Source of the DNA: Eriocheir sinensis
Lineage: Eukaryota > Arthropoda > Malacostraca > Decapoda > Varunidae
Direction: 5' to 3'
NCBI RefSeq assembly: GCF_024679095.1
Contig: NC_066529.1
Location: 176,001-240,000, forward strand
Length of the DNA stretch: 64,000 bases
The notes under the pieces are model-generated. The model saw only the letters and a program-made list of their open reading frames with translations, was not told the origin of the DNA and did no database searches. Position 1 is the stretch's first letter. Every line of letters begins with the position of its first letter. The position numbers and the translations under genes were made by a program. Shown here piece by piece: positions 23,936 to 37,267 of the stretch.

Positions 23936-24100
23936 GAGGATTAACTTTAGGATCAGAGAGAGGAAAAGGTTAATTATAGGCGAGGAAAATGCAGGAAAGC
24001 ATTATCTGCACCCTCTAGTGTGTCACCATACCTCACCAACCAGTCGCACCAGCGCCGTTATTCGCATATGAGCGAATTTTTCTCGCATAAAATGAATACA
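23936..24100. other. Short spacer between nested elements
   Basis: About 160 bases joining the PIF/Harbinger right end to the next TA-flanked MITE. It includes the outer-element end near 24081. Confidence 0.4.
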
Positions 24101-24379
24101 GGTAACTCTCGATTGACGCGAGTTTTGTTTATGAGTTTTTGAAATAACGCTGGGTCCAAAATCCAAATAAATGTTTAATTTACACATTTTTTTCACTTAT
24201 ACGTGATATTTTCTGGAGTGTCCACCAGATGTCTCACGCAACAGTACTCACACGGCCACACAGCTGAGCTCAGTTCTTCAATCGCCACTTGAACAACAAT
24301 ACAGTACCCACACTGCTCAACAACAACAACAACAACAGGCTGAGACTGAGTGCCTGAGTGGATATCTCGGTGATATGGA

Positions 24380-24418
<39 letters not shown>

Positions 24419-24532
24419 CTGAATGAAGTGAATATTTATTTTCTATAAAACCTACCTCTTGTTTGATTTACATTGTTTTTGATTTACGTGACCTCTTCAA
24501 GGACACAATACTCGTGTAAATCGTGTTACCTG
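24101..24532 (+). mobile_element. TA-flanked MITE with CAGGTAAC ends
   Basis: Starts CAGGTAACTCTCGATTGACG after TA and ends ATCGTGTTACCTG before TA. Inside are a CT tract (24383-24416) and a CAA tract. Ends and target fit the Tc1/mariner/pogo group. A second copy lies inverted at 24744. Confidence 0.75.
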
Positions 24533-24743
24533 TACTTGGCTCATTAAGGTTAGTCGAATATAACTGAACTCGCATATATTGAATACCCGGTGTACTGTAT
24601 TTTAACGACATTTAAGACGCACTTTTCCCCCATAAAAAATGCCCTATCCATGTGTCCTCCAGGGTGAATGTTGTAGGAGGTGGCCTTACACAGCTTTTCA
24701 ATTCAGCCTCTTGTATGATATAACCTCTATGCTTACGTCTTAC
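24533..24743. other. Spacer between the two MITE copies
   Basis: About 210 bases. CTCGCATATATTGAATACC near 24568 resembles the outer-element end at 24081. Nothing else is seen. Confidence 0.4.
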
Positions 24744-24871
24744 AGGTACAGGTAACACGATTGACGCGAGTATTGTGTCCTTGAAGAGGTCATTGCGTAA
24801 ATCAAAAACAATGTAAATCAAACAAGAGGTAGTTTTTTTATCGAAAAATAAATATTCACTTCCTTCAGTGG

Positions 24872-24962
<91 letters not shown>

Positions 24963-25037
24963 ACATAGAATTACATTATTACTTACATTAATTACATAGA
25001 ATTGCCTTATTTTGATGTTTTTATCCACCTGCGAGAG

Positions 25038-25096
<59 letters not shown>

Positions 25097-25465
25097 CCAT
25101 ATTACCGATATCCACTCAGGCACTCAGTCTCAGCCTCACTCGAGTGAGGAAGAAATGAGGGACACCATGAGCGACTGGCTAGTATTGGTACCGGTACTGA
25201 GCAGTCTGGTACTGGTACCGTACCATATAGCTGGTACCGTTTAGTACCGATACCTGCCCACCCCTATTGTTGAGTAGCATGGCAGCGTGGGTATACTGTA
25301 TTGTTGTTCAAGTGGCGCGCGGGAAGAACTGAGCTCAGCTGTGTGGCCGTGTGAGTCCAGTTGCTTGAGACATCTGGTGGACACTCCATAAAATATCACG
25401 TATAAGTGAAAAAAATGTGCAAATTAAACACTTATTTGTATTTTGGATATAAAGGACACACTTAC
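24744..25465 (-). mobile_element. Second CAGGTAAC MITE copy, disrupted
   Basis: 24744-24860 matches the right end of the 24101 element in inverted orientation, and 25265-25441 matches its left interior (CATCTGGTGGACACTCC, ATCACGTATAAGTGAAAAA). Between them are two AG tracts (24875-24959 and 25038-25091) and a GGTACC-rich insertion (about 25170-25262). The far terminus is lost near the SINE at 25475. Confidence 0.65.
25170..25262. repeat. GGTACC-rich palindromic segment
   Basis: GGTACCGGTACTGAG, CTGGTACTGGTACCG and GGTACCGTTTAGTACCG follow one another, giving several overlapping short hairpins. Confidence 0.7.
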
Positions 25466-25474
25466 ATCGAGAAA

Positions 25475-25751
25475 GTTGGAAAGTTTTGTTTAGTGGGCAG
25501 CACAACATCTGTGGTCATATGCCGGAGAGAGACAGAAGGGGAAGGAATTATAGGAGAAGGGAACAGACCCCAGGAGACGGGACACAACCCCCCCCGATTA
25601 ATACCTGGTAACCACTCACTGCTGGGTGGACAGGGGCGTAGGGTATCAGAAAAGCCGCTCAAATTTTTCCACTCCACCCAGGAATCAAACCCGGGCTCTC
25701 TCAGTTGCGAGCCGAGTGTGCTAACCACTGCACCACGAAGCCCCCCTTTAT
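25475..25751 (-). mobile_element. Full-length tRNA-derived SINE with 9-bp target duplication
   Basis: ATCGAGAAA at 25466-25474 is repeated at 25752-25760, bounding the insertion. On the minus strand the head is GGGGGGCTTCGTGGTGCAGT, the B-box region is GGGTTTGATTCCTGGG, the body has CCACCCAGCAGTGAGTG, and the tail ends CACTAAACAAAACTTTCC. It shows the single-tail form of the SINE whose tail is amplified at 18016. Confidence 0.92.
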
Positions 25752-25760
25752 ATCGAGAAA

Positions 25761-25904
25761 TCCACGGACCCAATTCCAGTAAGTACAATAGCGTCTGCCA
25801 GCCACCTCGCCCTCGTCCCTTTATCCCATCCTTGGGGTTACTGTAGTCTGCCTCAGCCCACTGTTCAGCCTCGGCAGATTGGTGCCAACAGTCTGCTGGT
25901 GTTA
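25761..25904. other. Short unassigned spacer
   Basis: No feature recognised in about 145 bases. The first 20 bases continue the disrupted MITE. Confidence 0.4.
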
Positions 25905-26215
25905 ACCCGGTAGCTTCACCTATCACCTGACTGATTCTTTGACCAATGGTTGTAAATATTTCAGTTGGCAATACTCCCTTGCCAGAGTCTGAAGGAGAGA
26001 TATCCGCAGTTCCCTCAATACGGCTGATCATCCCGCACGCACCGACGTAAGTGTTAACATTCAACACTCCCTGAACGTGCATGTACGTTCGCAAGAGTGG
26101 CATACATAACCGACTCCTATAGATCTGGACCTCCTCATTCCACTGGTGTTTTTGGTTTTTAGCTGTGATGAATAGTTTTTGAGATACAGAGGTTAAAAGG
26201 GACCCCCCCACTGGC
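25905..26215 (+). mobile_element. Family B MITE fragment
   Basis: The segment from AGCTTCACCTATCACCTGAC to GAGATACAGAGGTTAAAAGG corresponds to the interior of family B as seen at 35548-35830. Both CCCTTTCATTGC ends are missing. Confidence 0.8.
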
Positions 26216-26429
26216 CTGCTAAATCATAGAAGGAAAGTCTATTTTGGGTGGAAAACTGTATATAAAAATGTGCTCCCAGTGATCCTACTTCAATGTTCTG
26301 TACTTGTTCTGCCAATGGTCATACAGTCTTCAACTTAACGTCAAAGGACAGTTAACCCTTCAACACCAGTATACTGCAACCTTGCGTGCCCCGTACCATA
26401 TCCTCAAATATGTGAACTTGAGTGAGGAG
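26216..26429. other. Short unassigned spacer
   Basis: About 210 bases, nothing recognised. Confidence 0.4.
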
Positions 26430-27219
<790 letters not shown>

Positions 27220-27267
27220 GGCAATTCTTCTGTTTTTTTTAAACAATTTATCATGTTTAGTGAAGTG

Positions 27268-28878
<1,611 letters not shown>

Positions 28879-28912
28879 TGCCACTTCACTAAACAGCAGG
28901 TGAATTGTTTGA

Positions 28913-29210
28913 AAAAATCCTTTCCAACAATGCATACAGAAAAATACTGGTAGCTAAATTATGTGTAAATTCAAATGTAGTACAATACTTATTCAAATTT
29001 ATTGTTTTCTGAAACTTACTGAGCAAATGCATATAACATACTGTACTGCACTAAGCCACAAATGGTTTAAACCAATAAAAAAAAGTGGTTTAAACCAACT
29101 AATAAAACCATTTTTTTTCTTTTGTGTGTATCTTTGTTAGTTTCATCAGTATTGTGGTTTTAACTATATGTAAGATTTTAATTATGTACAGCAGGGTTGG
29201 TGGTTTAAAC
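28913..29210 (+). other. AT-rich duplicated sequence with GGTTTAAACC motifs
   Basis: TGGTTTAAACCA palindromes occur at about 29065, 29085 and 29202. Copy B has the same sequence at 43392-43709. No gene. Confidence 0.5.
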
Positions 29211-29368
29211 CAGGGGTGTCAATCTCAAAACCCTTGGAGGGCCAATTCATACTCTGAAGTGCCGTCATGGGGGTCAACAAGGGTAGAAAATACATTGACA
29301 AGATTGACGCACCGTGATACCGCGGGCCATTTATGACTATCCCGCAGGCCATGAGTTTGACACCCCTG
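29211..29368. mobile_element. hAT-type MITE, 158 bp
   Basis: Termini CAGGGGTGTCAATCTC and GAGTTTGACACCCCTG. The 8-base target GTTTAAAC is at 29203-29210 on the left. On the right the same octamer was split after GTTTAA by the next MITE and is completed at 29698-29703. In copy B (43710-43867) both octamers are intact. Confidence 0.9.
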
Positions 29369-29374
29369 GTTTAA

Positions 29375-29697
29375 CCCATAAGCGTCGGGCTAGAGGACTG
29401 TTGTCGTCCTCGCACCGCGCGGGCGGTGCTGATAGATTTTGTAAAATAGGTGTCTTTCATCAATGCCCCGTGTGGCAATTTCAAACGAAAACATAATAAT
29501 TTATATTGTTTTTTCATCGCCAATCCTTCCTCTCCACGATTAAATAAATTTGAAGTGTCTACGTCGCAGCACGGCATAGATATGATGTTGGGAAGAGGTG
29601 CTATTTTTGGCCAAGCCGTGCGCGTCGGATGGCGGGAACTCCCGCCACCCGACGCTTTCCGCCCGAGCGGGAATTCCCGTCACCCGACACACACGGG
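29375..29697. mobile_element. piggyBac-like MITE, 323 bp, copy A only
   Basis: Flanked by TTAA at 29371-29374 and 29698-29701. Ends are CCCATAAGCGTCGGGC and, inverted, CCCGTGTGTGTCGGGTG. Copy B has a single TTAA at the same place, which proves the insertion and its boundaries. A GC-rich hairpin (GCGTCGGATGGCGGGA with its partner) lies at 29622-29655 near the right end. No transposase. Confidence 0.92.
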
Positions 29698-31029
29698 TTA
29701 AACCAAAAAAACATCAATAAAACCAGTGTTTTTTGTGAATCTTTTTTAGTTTCATCAGGTATTGTGGTTTTAATTATATGTGGTTTTATTATTTTTATTA
29801 TGCAGTCATTTTACTAACACCAGGATGAAAACGTCAGTTGGTAAACTCAAATCTCTATTCAAATGCTGTAACTCAGAGTAACTGAAAACAAAATTTTGGT
29901 ACATTACATATATATATATATATATATATACAGTCATCCCCCGACGTTCGCGGGTATTTCGGTCCCGGACTTCGGCGCGATGCGCGAAACCGCGAACGGC
30001 GGGACTATAACCCTATGGGAAAATATGCATTTGGGGAAGTCACCTCTGACACGTCATATAAAACATGTTTTTTTCGTTCTTTTTAATGACTGAAATGAGA
30101 CAAGACCTTGTTAGACAACAATAAGTAGCCCAATAAGTAGCCCAATCTGGCAACACTGCAGTGTGGCGGCGCGTGAATTTTTTTTTTTTTAGGATAATGT
30201 TGCTATGAGAAAATCTCGACCAATAGCAGTCGTCCCTGAGTGAGCTGCTGGCCAACAGGAAAGCATGACGTCACAGTCTAACCGTGACGTCACTCAGGAG
30301 CAACCTAACGTCCATTGCCCCGCCTCCCTCCTCTCTCCCTTCCCCCCTCCTCTCTGCCTCCCTCCCTCCCTCCTCTCTCCCTTCCCCCCTCCTCTCTGCC
30401 TTCCTATTTAGCGTCAATGCATCCGCGTATACGCAAAACTGGGGCCGCGTATACAGGCCCGGATTTAGGGGGGGCACAAGGGGCCAGTGCCCAGGGCCCC
30501 GCGCTTTTAGGGGCCCCGCGCTGAAGCTTTTTTTTTTTTTTTTTTTTTTAAGGTTCTATACCGAGGAGGGGCGCAATCGATGGGGTTGTTACCACAACAT
30601 GATATCCCCACAATATTTCTATACTTTAAGTACCCCTTTCTAATTTTCTATTGATTTAATCTATATGTGGTTTCGCCGTCCGTCATGGACGAGGTAGTTT
30701 GCTCGCTAACTATTCTCCTTGGAGCAGGCAACATTTCCACGCCAAACATACGTAGTGGTGCCGCTACTTCGCAGCAAATTAATATACCTGTGTTACGTGT
30801 ATCTCGTTGTTGTATAGGGTTTTTATTCTTAAGGAATCTAATTAAGTGCCGTCAAACCCGTCATTCGTAACTGTGAAGTTAATCAAGTAAAATAAGCATC
30901 TGTATTAGTATTATGGCGTGGATACATGAGAGTCTCATGTATCCACCTGTAGAATCAAGATCAAGATCAAGTATGTAAACACAAGCACGCAGCCTGCCGC
31001 TTGCCAAGCGGGAAGCAAGCTTCCTGGTG

Positions 31030-32680
31030 CTGCTGCTTGGTGTTGTGGTGGTGGTGAGTGTGTTGTTGTGGTGGTGCTGGTGTGTGGTGTTGTGGTGGTG
31101 GTGAGTGTGTTGTTGTGGTGGTGGTGAGTGTGTTGTTGTGGTGGTGGGTGGTGAGTTGGTTGTTGTGGGTGGGGTGTGTTGGGTGTGGTGGTTGTGGTGA
31201 GTGTGGTGGGGTGGTGGTGGTGAGTGTGTTGTTGTGGTGGTGGTGAGTGGTGTTGTGGTGGTGGTGGTGAGTGAGTTGTTGTGGTGGTGGTGTGTGGTGT
31301 TGTGGTGGTGGTGAGTGAGTTGTTGTGGTGGTTGTGGTGTGTGGTGTTGTGGTGGTGGTGTGTGGTGTTGTGGGGGTGGGGGTGAGTGTGGTGTTGTGGT
31401 GGTGGTGAGTTGTTGTGGTGGTGGTGAGTGTGGTGTTGTGGTGGTGGTGAGTGAGTTGTTGTGGTGGTGGTGGTGTGTGGTGTTGTGGTGGTGGTGAGTG
31501 AGTTGTTGTGGTGGTGGTGAGTGTGGTGTTGTGGTGGTGGTGAGTGAGTTGTTGTGGTGGTGTATACGGTGGTGTTGTGGTGGTGGTTAGTGTGGTGTTG
31601 TTGTTGTGGTGGAGTGAGTTGTTGTGGTGGTGGTGAGTGTGGTGTTGTGGTGGTGGTGAGTTAGTTGTTTTGGTGGTGGTGGAGTGTGGTGTTGTGGTGG
31701 TGGTGGAGTGAGTTGTTGTGGTGGTGGTGGTGTGTGGTGTTGTGGTGGTGGTGAGTGAGTTGTTGTGGTGGTGGTGAGTGTGGTGTTGTGGTGGTGGTGA
31801 GTGTGGTGTTGTGGTGGTGGTGAGTGAGTTGTTGTGGTGGTGGTGGTGTGTGGTGTTGTGGTGGTGGTGAGTGAGTTGTTGTGGTGGTGAGTGTGGTGTT
31901 GTGGTGGTGGTGAGTGAGTTGTTGTGGTGGTGGTGTGTGGTGTTGTGGTGGTGGTGGTGAGTGAGTTGTTGTGGTGGTGGTGGTGTGTGGTGTTGTGGTG
32001 GTGGTGAGTGAGTTGTTGTGGTGGTGGTGAGTGTGGTGTTGTGGTGGTGGTGAGTGTGGTGTTGTGGTGGTGGTGAGTGTGTTGTTGTGGTGGTGGTGGT
32101 GTGTGGTGTTGTGGGGGTGGGGAGTGAGTTGTTGTGGTGGTGGTGAGTGTGTTGTTGTGGTGGTGAGTGTGGTGTTGTGGTGGTGGTGAGTGAGTTGTTG
32201 TGGTGGTGGTGGTGTGTGGTGTTGTGGTGGTGGTGAGTGAGTTGTTGTGGTGGTGGTGAGTGTGGTGTTGTGGTGGTGGTGAGTGAGTTGTTGTGGTGGT
32301 GGTGTGTGGTGTTGTGGTGGTGGTGAGTGAGTTGTTGTGGTGGTGGATCAGTGACACACCACACTCACCAGTGGTGAGTGAGTTGTTGTGGTGGTGGTGT
32401 GTGGTGTTGTGGTGGTGGTGGTGAGTGTGGTGTTGTGGTGGTGGTGTGTGGTGTTGTGGTGGTGGTGGTGAGTGTGGTGTTGTGGTGGTGGTGAGTGAGT
32501 TGTTGTGGTGGTGGTGAGTGTGGTGTTGTGGTGGTGGTGAGTGAGTTGTTGTGGTGGTGGTGAGTGTGGTGTTGTGGTGGTGGTGAGTGAGTTGTTGTGG
32601 TGGTGGTGAGTGTGGTGTTGTGGTGGTGGTGAGTGAGTTGTTGTGGTGGTGGTGAGTGTGGTGTTGTGGTGGTGGTGACG
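31030..32680. repeat. GT-only minisatellite, 1.65 kb
   Basis: Units of 22 to 24 bases, GTTGTTGTGGTGGTGGTGAG and GTGTTGTGGTGGTGGTGAGT, often alternating as a 46-base higher-order unit. The plus strand is almost free of C and nearly free of A outside GAG. A short stretch at 32347-32369 (ACACACCACACTCACC) is in the opposite orientation. Minus-strand frames of 399 and 465 codons are translations of the repeat (His, Thr, Asn, Pro) and are not credible proteins. Confidence 0.97.
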
Positions 32681-33300
32681 TTAATGAGAATGATATAATG
32701 AAAGAATTGTTAGAAGAAAAGGTTGATGCAAGTGAAGCAATCGAAAATCTGATAAAAGAAGATGTGGAAATATGGGTAGTTGCCACAGCTTTGGTTCCAA
32801 TTACATTTTTCCCTATAATAAGTTAACTTCGCATCTTGAACGGTGAATCTGACAGGTGAATAACACATGAATAGCTGATCACAATGGGATAATTTTCGAT
32901 AATATCCCATGGTTAGATTAGGAGATATACCCGAGCATCATACCAAGCTGGCACATATACAAGTCCCGATTTAAGGAAAAAACGACCCAGCCAGCCATTT
33001 TTGCTGAGCCTACATGGCTTCTTGTCCACACATGTATACATACATATACATATTATGTAATACTGCAAACTCATATTTTACACACATATTTTTCACGAGG
33101 TTTGTTGCACCAGTTATACACATGAATTTTCCTACTGAACTGAACATTTTATTTAAAAAGTAATGATTTGCGACAGAAATGGGGCTAACCTACTTTTACA
33201 GGTTAATTTTATAAATAAAATACGTAAGAGAACCCAAAGATTTTAACTTTTGTGATTTACTTTTATTAATATTTATAAGATGTTTCATGCTGTCACTTCA
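32681..33300 (+). other. AT-rich interior of the hAT-like element
   Basis: Directly after the minisatellite a 42-codon frame opens at ATG 32698 with ordinary composition (KELLEEKVDASEAIENLIKE) and ends at 32825. It may be a leftover of the original element gene or chance. The rest has no coding signal. Confidence 0.4.
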
Positions 33301-33445
33301 ATCACACCCTCCTCCTCTGGGGGCCCCGCAAAGCTCTAGTGCCCAGGGCCCCCTAAACCCAAAATCCGGCCCTGCGTATAAGTGGGGGTCACAATTAGTT
33401 GATCATGCACTTGAAACTGATGGGTGAGACCATGACATGGGGTGA

Positions 33446-34296
<851 letters not shown>

Positions 34297-34303
34297 GGTG
34301 GTA

Positions 34304-34530
34304 GGGATCATGTTTCTTAATGGTCCCTCCAAGCGAGAAAAATGAGAAAAAATCATCCCTCGCACAAATCATTTCATAATATATATCAAAGCATTTGTGA
34401 TCAGATCATGTATCATCTATTTTGGGGGGTTTATATCATGGCACAAATTTGGTCGCTGCTGCTGTACGGTAAAGACAAATTTGGCCCGTCGCTGCTACTC
34501 GATAAAGACACAAATTTGGCCTGTCGCTTT
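34304..34530 (-). mobile_element. Family A MITE, one end lost
   Basis: AGGGATCATGTTTCTTAATGG through three degenerate 35-bp units. The outer CCCGGTAGC end at the right is replaced by the CR1-like LINE sequence. Confidence 0.75.
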
Positions 34531-34936
34531 TGCCTCATGAAGACAGGCTGAAGCAGTTAAATGTACACTCGCTAGAAATGTGAAGGTTGCGAGGAGACTT
34601 GATCGAAGTCTATAAATGGATGAAGGGCTTCTATAAAGGGGATGTCAATAAGATTTTGATAGTAAAAGAGCCGGGTAGGATGCGTAGCAATGGTTTTAAG
34701 TTGGACAAATCCAGATTTAACAAAGACATAGGCAAGAATTGGTTCACCAATAGAGTGGTGGACAAATGGAACAGGCTTGGGGGCTATGATGTGGGTGCCA
34801 ATACCATAGATACATTCAAGAAGAGGTTAGATAAAGCCATGGATGGTGAGGTAAGGTGGAGTGGAGTGTACAGGAGCTGCCTTGTATAGCCCAACCGGTC
34901 TCTTGCAGACTCCTTACGTTCTTATGTTCTTATGAA
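34531..34936 (+). pseudogene. 5'-truncated CR1-like LINE, 3' end of the reverse transcriptase frame
   Basis: LINEs copy themselves by target-primed reverse transcription and are usually truncated at the 5' end. The reading frame here encodes the conserved tail that follows the reverse-transcriptase domain in CR1/Jockey-type elements: RLKQL, LRGDLIEVYKWMKG, then NWFTNRVVDKWNRLG and DTFKKRLDKAMDG, ending at 34889. A TGA replaces CGA near 34580, just upstream of LRGD. The element finishes with TTCTTATG repeats, an 8-base tail typical of CR1-type LINEs. The reverse-transcriptase and endonuclease domains are absent. Confidence 0.8.
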
Positions 34937-35206
34937 GTCACTATAGTACATGGACTCTAACTTGAGCCCTGTGGTTTGGGCCGGGGAAGCCTCCATTCTT
35001 TACAGATCTAGCCATGACCTGCGATCTGTCTCACTGTTAGTCTGTACGTTATCTATTTGTGGAGTATACACATACTCATAATACGACTGCATGGTGTTAT
35101 GAATGGCTTGGGATTACAGGGAAAGACAACGACTGAGTCACGCCCAAGGGCTCAAGTTAAAATCGATAGACTATAGTGAAGAAACTTGAAATAAATTTTT
35201 TGGACA
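34937..35206. other. Duplicated spacer with an informative empty site
   Basis: No gene. The TA at 35174-35175 (GACTATAGTGAAG) is the unoccupied target of the Tigger-like insertion found in copy B. Confidence 0.7.
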
Positions 35207-35210
35207 TTAA

Positions 35211-35928
35211 CCCGGTAGCAGCGACGGGCCAAATTTGTGCCATGATATAAACCCCAAAAATAGACGATGCATAAACTGATCACAAATGCTTTGATATATA
35301 TAATTAAGTGCTTTGTGTGAGGGGTGATTTTTTCTCATTTTTCTCGATTAGAGGGGCCATTAACCCTTTCATTGCTAAACGCTATGCACCTCCACCCACA
35401 CTCACATCTCGTGCATATGAGAGTGTTCCAACATTAATTCTCACAACACAGGATTGCCAATTGAGTGGATTATTCACTAAATTTGGTGGAAAATCTACGG
35501 ATGAGTAACTGGTGGATGTTCTTGCCCAATATAGCGGCATTTTTGCATAGCTTCACCGATCACCTGACTGATTCTTTGACCAAATAGTTGTAAATATTGC
35601 AGTTGGCAATGCTCCCTTGCCAGAGTCTGAAGGAAAAAATGTCCACAGTTCCCTCAATATGGCTGATCATCCCGCACGCACCGATGTAAGTGTTAACATT
35701 CAACACTCCCTGAACGTTCGCAAGAGAGGCATACATAACTGACTCCTATAGATCTGGACCTCCTCTTTCCAATGGTGTTTTTAGTTTTCAGCTGTGATGA
35801 ATAGTTTTTGAGATACAGAGGTTAAAAGAGACCCCCAATTGGGCTGCCCAACTGCGCCTGAGGGGATAGTCGCGTCCACACTGCGCGCAATGAAAGGGTT
35901 AAGAAACATGACCCCCACAGCTACTGGG
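35211..35928 (+). mobile_element. Family A MITE split by family B MITE
   Basis: Outer TTAA at 35207-35210 and 35929-35932. The left end is CCCGGTAGCAGCGACGGG and the right end is CCCCCACAGCTACTGGG. There are no full internal 35-bp repeats here, only one unit. Family B occupies its internal TTAA. Confidence 0.85.
35364..35898 (+). mobile_element. Family B MITE nested in family A, 535 bp
   Basis: Ends CCCTTTCATTGCTAAACGC and GCGCAATGAAAGGG, with TTAA at 35360-35363 and 35899-35902. Its removal restores CCATTAAGAAACATGA, which is the normal internal sequence of family A. Confidence 0.9.
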
Positions 35929-35932
35929 TTAA

Positions 35933-36732
35933 TATTTGTCAGGCCAGCGAGTCCTAACCCACAGAACATTTGTTACACAGTTTTTCCCGCACACCACTTA
36001 CAGGAGAAATAAGAGAATATGAGAAACAGAAGACAGTCGTAAGAGAAACAAGAGACAATTATAGCAGAAATAACACTTTTACCAATGCAAACCACTGCTC
36101 TAGAGTCCGGGTTGCTGGCCGGTCTTCAGGACAGCATGCTGTGGCCTCTCAGCTGGTAGTAGCCAAACCACATCATCATCATAGCGGCCAAGGAGCGCCA
36201 CACTCGGCCTCCAGTGTTCCGCTGAAGAATATTCAAAATATAAAAATACATTACTCACTGTGTCACCCTAAACTATTTTATAAAAGACAATCTCAGCCAT
36301 CCTAACCTGACCAAACTTTAATGAACCTAAGCTAGCCTTAGGCCACACAGGGAGCAAGAACGTTAATACATTATAAGCAATGCCACACTGGCAGCGAGCT
36401 GCTTGGCGAGAAAGCGAGAAGAGTTGACAAATGAGTTTTTTTGCGCGAGATCGCTCGGTCAGGAGTGACATCACAGACATGTATTATTTGCCGTATCTCA
36501 GCCATACATTAGATAGGCCATTTTGGTTGACACCGTTAAATGCAGCAGTGATTGCAGAACTTGAATATGTTTGTGAAAACTCAATAAAACAAAAACTAAC
36601 TGACGAGTTGAAGTTAAAGAATCACACTCCGTAATAACACATTCTACATGTAACTTGCAGCAGCACCAGCTATGAAATGCTATAAACAATTCCATCTTCT
36701 AGAGAAAAGCCTCCTGTATACAGAGTTTTTTA
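35933..36732. other. Duplicated unassigned sequence with a SINE-like fragment
   Basis: 36100-36150 (GAGTCCGGGTTGCTGGCCGG, CAGGACAGCATG) resembles the body of the SINE at 8697-9068 (about 8910-8945). The rest, including a 67-codon frame at 36431-36634, has no recognised content. The copy B equivalent is 51621-52418. Confidence 0.45.
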
Positions 36733-37087
36733 AGGGGCTCTCACACATTCCCGGCCTCGGTCCCGATAGTCCTCGATAACTCCCGATAAGTCGATCAGGG
36801 CCTGACCGCCGACAAAATAGCCAATAATCCCGGGACCGGCAGCTTACCGCCGGTCTGCCTGCGGAAGACCGGCGGTAGACTGGCGACCATATACGATTTT
36901 CGGTTTCTCCAACCGGCAACTGCAGCAGGTCAGTCAACGGTAGACTGCCAGCCTACCGGTGGCAGACCGCTGGTCTACCAGTGACAGACCTGCGGCAAAT
37001 CGACGACTAAACACTATCTTTGCATTTTTATATTTTAAAATTACCTCATAAACTGCTTCAAACCTAAATTCATTTGTGTGCATAAAA

Positions 37088-37150
<63 letters not shown>

Positions 37151-37231
37151 TCCTCCTTTCTTTCATCTCTTCCATCCTCTCTCCTTACTTCCTCACTCCC
37201 TCTTTCTTCCTCACTCCCACCTGTTCCTCCT

Positions 37232-37267
<36 letters not shown>

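Larger units (their letters stand above)
19510..24098. mobile_element. Outer element of a nested cluster, related ends
   Basis: TATTCGTTAAATGCGAGGGT near 19513 is echoed in inverted orientation by TCTCGCATAAAATGAATA near 24081, with GCGAATTTT/AAAAAGCTCGC-like similarity inside. This suggests the decayed ends of one TA-targeting element enclosing everything between. The match is short and imperfect. Confidence 0.35.
30454..33374. mobile_element. hAT-like element carrying a GT minisatellite
   Basis: CAGGCCCGGATTTAGGGG at the left mirrors CCCTAAACCCAAAATCCGGCCCTG at the right. CGTATA occurs directly on both outer sides, a 6 to 7-base match where hAT elements make 8. The interior has a T-rich run (30529-30549), short unrelated sequence, the minisatellite at 31030-32680 and about 700 AT-rich bases. 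No hAT transposase is recognisable, so it would be non-autonomous. Confidence 0.65.

Noticed and set aside
23936..23938. Three-base target duplication for the PIF/Harbinger element
   Set aside because: No identical trinucleotide lies outside both ends with any reasonable choice of boundary, so none is claimed.
30319..30402. Pyrimidine block as a promoter
   Set aside because: Two near-identical copies of a CTCCCTTCCCCCCTCC-type segment inside a transposon. There is no core promoter element or downstream gene.
30967..32786. Minus-strand frames of 399 and 465 codons rich in His, Thr, Asn and Pro
   Set aside because: They translate the GT minisatellite, and the shift between two frames of equal quality shows repeat origin.
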